From Riptortus pedestris (taxonomy: Eukaryota > Arthropoda > Insecta > Hemiptera > Alydidae), in NCBI GenBank assembly GCA_019009955.1, contig CM032228.1, forward strand, positions 259,017,501 to 259,081,500: a stretch of 64,000 bases of DNA. Reading direction: 5' to 3'. Below are positions 58,491 to 64,000 of this stretch, piece after piece (position 1 is the stretch's first letter; the number at the start of each line of letters is the position of its first letter). The notes below the pieces were generated by a model. The model did no database searches, was not told the origin of the DNA, and saw only the letters and a list, made by a program, of their open reading frames with translations. Both the position numbers and the translations under genes were made by a program.

Positions 58491-60420
58491 ATAATTAATT
58501 TTGTTCATATATGAACGCCCGTACGTGTGCAACATACACATAGCTCACACAGCTGTTGTACTTATAAGCCATATAACCATCAAATGATTTTTTTTAAAAG
58601 TATTATTGTTGTAAGAATGAATTCTATAATAGGTAGGAGGTGTTTAAGGATTTGTGGTAAGTTAATCAAGATGGACAAGTATACAGCTTAGAGTCTTATA
58701 AATTAAACCAACCAACTTTGTTTAGGAAAATATTATTTTTCGAAACCAAACATTCCAATGGCTCCTTTATCTGCAAAGTAAACATATTTATTTTAATCAT
58801 TCATTGTGGATACTAGCTGTTATTAAGAAACATCATTCTGCCTCAAACCGATTTCTTTATAAGTAACCTAATACATTTTACGAATATCTTTTAGGGGTAA
58901 ATATAATATATCGAAATATAGAATTTATAATACACATTTTTTTCTAATAAAGCAAGGCTTAATGCTTTATCGGTTTATTTTTTTACAACGTGAGTCAAGT
59001 TGACAAATGCTGGCAAAAAGTCGGAACCAGACTGCCAACCCTTATGACCTCAGATAAAATTTAAATCAACAATTGTCCTAGGAACAGAAATTATATAATC
59101 CTTTCAAGAAGCTGTGGAAGGCTTTCTTTATTAGAATTTCCTTTTGACAAAATTTACATCAATACTATACCAAAAAATAAATGGAAAAAAAAACAATAAG
59201 AATATGAATGTTTAAAAATATCCTTCAAAAGTTTTGATTTCCTTTGGTCGACGTTGAAGTGCATAATACGAATCAGAGTCCACAATTATGATTAATTCAA
59301 CACTTTAAAAAATTATAATTAGTTATAAAATTAATTAGTTAGTTCGTTTAAGCTAAAACATAAGATTACCAGTATACGGCATTGAATGGCCAGTTATCCA
59401 TATTAAAAAACTATTTCGTTCATTATGACTAGTGTTCGGTCTTGAACGGGTCTCACTACTACTGCTGTTATTTTCAAATGAAGCTTCTCTATCACTGAAT
59501 GCTTACTGCTAAGCTTACATTTTTAATTTGGGAAATATTCGAATCTTATTAAAGAGGAAAAATGAGGATATAATATTACTTGTGTTATTCTCAGCCTGTC
59601 CGACATGAATTTACTTCGCTTCTTGAATGTTTTGCATTACTTACATCATTCAAAAACAGGTCAAATATGCTTACAGGCATTAATAAACTGCCTAATGGAG
59701 AATAAAGTGAACGCAATAAATCTGCTCTTGCACAATATTGTTTTTTTGTTGATGGCAAAAATTAAATTAATAAAAATAAATAAATAACTTTCATTTATTT
59801 TATAAAGGCATATAAATAATCTATAACCAGTGTTTCATATTTAGCCATTATATTAAAATATGAATATAGTCCAACTGGCATTAGTTGAATAAATATTGTT
59901 TTATTTATTTATGTATTTGGTTTTTTTATTATAAGGGAATGAGTAAAACATATAAATTGATTATCCTCTACATGCAGCAAGCAAGATATTTCTTTAAATG
60001 GGAAACCTAAGTGCATTCGAAATAAACATTTTCGTGCAAGAGTCCAGCATTCCCATTGACACCTAGTGGCAAAAGTAGAGTCAAACCTAACGTAAACCAC
60101 TGCATTTGCCGTATTTCCCAATCTCTATATTTGAATGTTCAACTAATGATAGAAATGGAACTAGAAAGACAGGAGTTTTGAAAGCCATTGTGGATAAGTG
60201 AAGGTTATAATGGCTTTTGAAAAAACAGGTATTGATTTTATCTTGTCGATGACATACTTGCTGTATAATAGTCGATCGATACGTTGCTCACTAACTCCAA
60301 TATTAAATAACGTAGTTGTTTCTTTCAGCAATCTGTAAGATATTCACTTAAAGCTGTTATCAGATACCATGTTTAGTCTGGTATGAGTTACCTCTTGTTG
60401 ACAGAATAGCATTAGGCAAG
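58491..60420. other. Unannotated AT-rich stretch
   Basis: No recognised feature; frames at 59605-59787 (plus) and 59909-60121 (minus) are unconvincing. Confidence 0.5.
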
Positions 60421-60549
60421 ATGTCGGAATGGCGGCTGCTTCACATGAATGGGACAACTCCTTCTCACAGCTTTGCCTTATTTCAAAGTCTGCCAAATAA
60501 GCTTTTAAGCATTAATAAAAGACTAATCGAATGCAGAAGCGTGAAGTGA
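60421..60549 (+). CDS. Possible small ORF of 42 codons
   Basis: ATG 60421 follows GGCAAG (purine at -3) and opens a frame beginning MSEWRLLHMNGTTPSHSFAL and ending at TGA 60547-60549. The start region contains AATGGCGGC, a YY1-like core often found at start codons of housekeeping genes. No homology is recognised and no splice site stands out. The frame is short enough to arise by chance. Confidence 0.15.
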   Translation: MSEWRLLHMNGTTPSHSFALFQSLPNKLLSINKRLIECRSVK

Positions 60550-61046
60550 GCTTGTAAGATGAGAATGTAAGCGCTGGCTTATAAACAACCAAATTACCAC
60601 TTAGCGTATGATCAATATGACCAAATTTATCCCTCAAGCGTCAAGGGAAAATAACCCTTTAACCCTCATGAATAAGCAAAAATTACCCATAATTCAGCCT
60701 CGCCCCAACCTATAATCAGATACTGACTGGAAAGCGTTTTCCCCGAGCAATCACCAACGAATAAACTAATCGAGGTAGACATCTCCTATAGAAAATATTA
60801 TTCTGGCCTCTCGTTAATTCTCGGGAAAAATACCCACGGGCTCTACAAATTTTCTTCTGCATTTACAAAATTAATTTGAATATTTAGATGTAAAAATGCT
60901 GAATAACATAACTGCGTGTTACAATGAAATCTTAAACGTTTTGAGAGAGCAGTAAAATAAATCTGGAACTCATACTCAAGTAGGAGTTGAAAGGGAGGAA
61001 TGAAAGCAAAATCGTTAGCCATTTCTAGAAGTCTTAACATTTTTCA
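60550..61046. other. Unannotated stretch
   Basis: Unique sequence before the 41-bp array; nothing recognised. Confidence 0.5.
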
Positions 61047-61606
61047 TATGACGTTAAGACTGAACATAAGGCTCCATGTGAATAATAGATAAGGTTAAGA
61101 CTGGACATAAGGCTCCATGTGAATAATAGATAAGGTTAAGACTGGACATAAGGCTCCATGTGAATAATAGGCAACGTTAAGACTGGACATAAGGCTCCAT
61201 GTGAATAATAGATAAGGTTAAGACTGGACATAAGGCTCCATGTGAATAATAGATAAGGTTAAGACTGGACATAAGGCTCCATGTGAATAATAGATAAGGT
61301 TAAGACTGGACATAAGGCTCCATGTGAATAATAGATAAGGTTAAGACTGGACATAAGGCTCCATGTGAATAATAGATAAGGTTAAGACTGGACATAAGGC
61401 TCCATGTGAATAATAGATAAGGTTAAGACTGGACATAAGGCTCCATGTGAATAATAGATAAGGTTAAGACTGGACATAAGGCTCCATGTGAATAATAGAT
61501 AAGGTTAAGACTGGACATAAGGCTCCATGTGAATAATAGATAAGGTTAAGACTGGACATAAGGCTCCATGTGAATAATAGGCAACGTTAAGACTGGACAT
61601 AAGGCT
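61047..61606. repeat. 41-bp minisatellite, about 13.5 copies
   Basis: The unit holds GTTAAGACTGGACATAAGGC, TCCATGTGAATAATAGATAA and G, with a 41-bp period (61094, 61135 and onward). The variant GGCAACGTTAAGAC in place of GATAAGGTTAAGAC occurs near 61168 and again near 61580, and the array edge at 61050 also reads ACGTTAAGAC, so one variant marks both sides. Confidence 0.95.
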
Positions 61607-61853
61607 AATTTTTAATTCAAATTGAAATTATGATGCGTTGGAGAGGTTGTAATTAGTTAATGCAATATATTATGAAACAACATTAGTCATTTAACATAAA
61701 GCACATTTATTTTGATTAAGTGTTAATTGGTCACAATATAAATTCCTATTTGGGCGGATCGAACTGACGACTCTAGCTTTACTAGCGACTGTTAACGTTT
61801 CAACTGACATCTCTACTAGCCTCAGCCTTATATTTATATTTGAAGTGTTTGAT

Positions 61854-62069
61854 TATTATTTATTTATTAACGTCCACTTTTTGCAACTTAGGCTAATCGG
61901 GACGGGTTATCTACAGGTTACCACCCTTTTCTAGCTAGGCTGGGATTTAGAATGTTATTTAATGAATTTCGTCACTAAATAATTTCCTTTGCCCAGGCAA
62001 GAATCGAACTCGCCACTCTAGGTTTACCATGTGAGATTAAGGTCAACGCTTTAACTCGCATGGCTAACC
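61854..62069 (-). mobile_element. tRNA-derived SINE, full length with target duplication, minus strand
   Basis: It is flanked by TGAAGTGTTTGAT (61841-61853) and TGAAGTGATTGAT (62070-62082), a 13-bp target duplication with one mismatch. On the minus strand it starts with the tRNA-like head (TTAGCCATGCGAGTTAAAGC then GAGTTCGATTCTTGCC), continues with the family body, and ends with the AAT-rich tail, about 216 bp in all. This copy defines the family limits for the others in the window. Confidence 0.88.
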
Positions 62070-62082
62070 TGAAGTGATTGAT

Positions 62083-63435
62083 AAACCTTAAAATTAAATT
62101 TAGTAGTGTTATTATTCACTTCAATTAAATGAAGTTAGGGTTGATTGTACAGTAGTATGGCTAATCTGGTTATCTACATGTTTTATTTGCTACCATATAT
62201 GAAGTTATAAAAGTATAATAATTTTGTATTTTTAGTGGTACTCGTATATCATTGGTCTTATGAACTAAATTGCACAATAATTCCTTCATATTTTCGGAAG
62301 TCGACTATTTTTGATCAACCTCTATCGATAAAAACATTGCATGTAAAGGAGAATGTGGTTGTATGTGTATTCAATCAAACTGGTTATTGATTGTCCTAAA
62401 TTATTGGTTGTGTTGTTAGAGGCAGGCATTGTGCTTTGTGGTCGGGGAAAGTTGCTTAATCTAACACATTTACCCAGAGCAATGGGAGCGTTTCATTCAC
62501 TAGACCAATCATCGTATTACCTGTCATCATGGCCGCTCTTCCTTTACAATACAGTTACATTTCCTCTTTCTTTCTATTATTATTGTTTATTACTGTAAAC
62601 TAGTTATGTTTGTAGCTTTCTCCTTTTAGAAGATCTTCCGTTCCACACACATTATACATGTTTGTGCAGATATTTGTATGATAAGGTTCTAGCAAACGAA
62701 TTAGCAGTGCTCGCTATTCTGGACATATAAACGTTGCTTGTGTCACTGTTCGAGATGGGATAAAGCAATGAAACCATAAATAGGTCAATTTGTATGCGTT
62801 GGAACATAGTTGGGACCAAGTTGATGCCAAGTAGCGTGCTACTATTGTCGATATAGAGATTGTGCTGTAACTGGAATTTTAACTGAGTTGATTTAATTGT
62901 TCCGTGTTGATGCTACTCTAGCTGTTTGATTTCTACTTAAACCTATTATATCCTTGAACACTTTACCGTCAGCATAAGCATCAAGGTCTGCTTACTTGGT
63001 ACTCCAAATGGGATAAATGGAGAACACAATCCAAGCTAAAGTTATGAACAGTTCATTGTAAGACGTGACGAATCTGCTTCGTGCACTCAGTCCCTTGGTG
63101 ACGGAGGTTTTTTTGTTTACTCTCCAACATAAAGGGCCTTTTGTTGACCTGTCTTAACGGCTCTTTGAAAAGGAAAAAGTCTACCTACAAAAAAACCATA
63201 AGGAACATCTCTTTTATAAAATTAAAACATTTAAATCCATGTTTACTGGGCAAAAAGTGCTCTATTTCATATAATTAGGGGAAATGATCACTCATATTCT
63301 GTTATGGCTGAGAATAAGCCCCTTTCAGGTACCAACTACTCAATGACGTATCACCTTTGCATTCCTACCTATACTTCCTACAAGCACATAACTCAATCGT
63401 AAAAACAAACTATACGCACTTGAATATTATTAGTA
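62083..63435. other. Unannotated stretch
   Basis: AT-rich sequence; the plus frame at 62353-62598 has no recognised similarity. Confidence 0.5.
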
Positions 63436-64000
63436 ATGGATTAGAACAAATCCTAGCTTCCTGGGTAGGTTGTGGATTAGAACAAATCCTAGCTTCTAGG
63501 TTAGGTTGTGGATTAGAACAAATCCTAGCTTCTTGGTTAGGTTGTGGATTAGAACAAATCCTAGCTTCTTGGTTAGGTTGTGGATTAGAACAAATCCTAG
63601 CTTCTTGGTTAGGTTGTGGATTAGAACAAATCCTAGCTTCTAGGTTAGGTTGTCGATTGGAACAAATCCTAGCTTCTAGGTTAGGTTGTCGATTAGAACA
63701 AATCCTAGCTTCTAGGTTAGGTTGTCGATTGGAACAAATCCTAGCTTCTAGGTTAGGTTGTCGATTAGAACAAATCCTAGCTTCTAGGTTAGGTTGTCGA
63801 TTGGAACAAATCCTAGCTTCTAGGTTAGGTTGTCGATTGGAACAAATCCTAGCTTCTAGGTTAGGTTGTCGATTGGAACAAATCCTAGCTTCTAGGTTAG
63901 GTTGTCGATTGGAACAAATCCTAGCTTCTAGGTTAGGTTGTCGATTGGAACAAATCCTAGCTTCCTGGGTAGGTTGTGGATTAGAACAAATCCTAGCTTC
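63436..64000. repeat. 36-bp minisatellite, about 15.7 copies, continues past window end
   Basis: The unit GGATTAGAACAAATCCTAGC then TTCTAGGTTAGGTTGT repeats every 36 bp. Early units read TGTGG and later ones TGTCG, with ATTAG/ATTGG sub-types. The variant CTTCCTGGGTAGG appears at 63457 and again at 63961, 504 bp (14 units) apart, suggesting a higher-order repeat. The true end is outside the window. Confidence 0.95.

Noticed and set aside
63436..64000. Telomeric TTAGG repeat
   Set aside because: TTAGG occurs once or twice per 36-bp unit and never as a pure pentamer array.

Overview
This is eukaryotic DNA, almost certainly from an arthropod and probably an insect. The evidence is an AT-rich background, intron-type splice sites, a SINE with a tRNA-like head, Helitron, hAT and non-LTR retrotransposon remains, and the first exon of a Vsx-type (visual system homeobox) gene whose motifs read like insect Vsx. 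The species cannot be fixed from the sequence. There is no bacterial or organellar gene organisation.

Layout. Positions 1-15.3 kb hold a dense run of unrelated tandem arrays with units of 28, 179, 144, 54, 14, 57 and 124 bp, plus two tRNA-like SINE copies. A GC-rich promoter-like patch (about 15.9 kb) and the Vsx-like first exon (16010-16280, plus strand, donor at 16281) follow. From 16.3 to 31.3 kb lies long AT-rich sequence, presumably intron, with a decayed LINE endonuclease trace (21.3 kb), a 5'-truncated LINE ORF2 end with an intact RNase H domain (22.6-23.7 kb), a decayed 150-bp repeat (25.3 kb), a 600-bp CA-rich complex (28.5 kb) and a Helitron (30.0-30.8 kb). A 3.1-kb array of 64-bp units (31.3-34.4 kb) ends 38 bp before a retrotransposon gag/ORF1-like reading frame. 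A 25-bp array (36.4-36.9 kb) precedes a nested transposon block (37.5-41.6 kb): a Helitron interrupted by a hAT element with an 8-bp target duplication, itself holding a SINE, then a second Helitron head to tail. From 41 to 53 kb a second repeat family, called family B here (about 0.6-1.4 kb copies ending in a palindromic hairpin), recurs in both orientations, with a 98-bp array and another decayed Helitron. The last 10 kb hold a SINE split by a polyA insertion, a candidate terminal exon on the minus strand (55.4 kb), an 89%-identical inverted repeat (58.3 kb), a 41-bp array, a full SINE with target duplications, and a 36-bp array that runs off the end.

How it fits together. Only the Vsx-like exon is a convincing host gene part. 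I did not recognise its homeodomain exon downstream, so the gene probably has a long first intron that leaves the window. About a fifth to a quarter of the window is tandem repeat, and most long open frames are by-products of repeat units that lack stop codons, especially units divisible by three (144, 54, 57 bp). The most interesting items are the 64-bp array placed like a 5' UTR monomer array before the ORF1-like frame, the three-layer transposon nest, and the near-perfect foldback at 58.3 kb.
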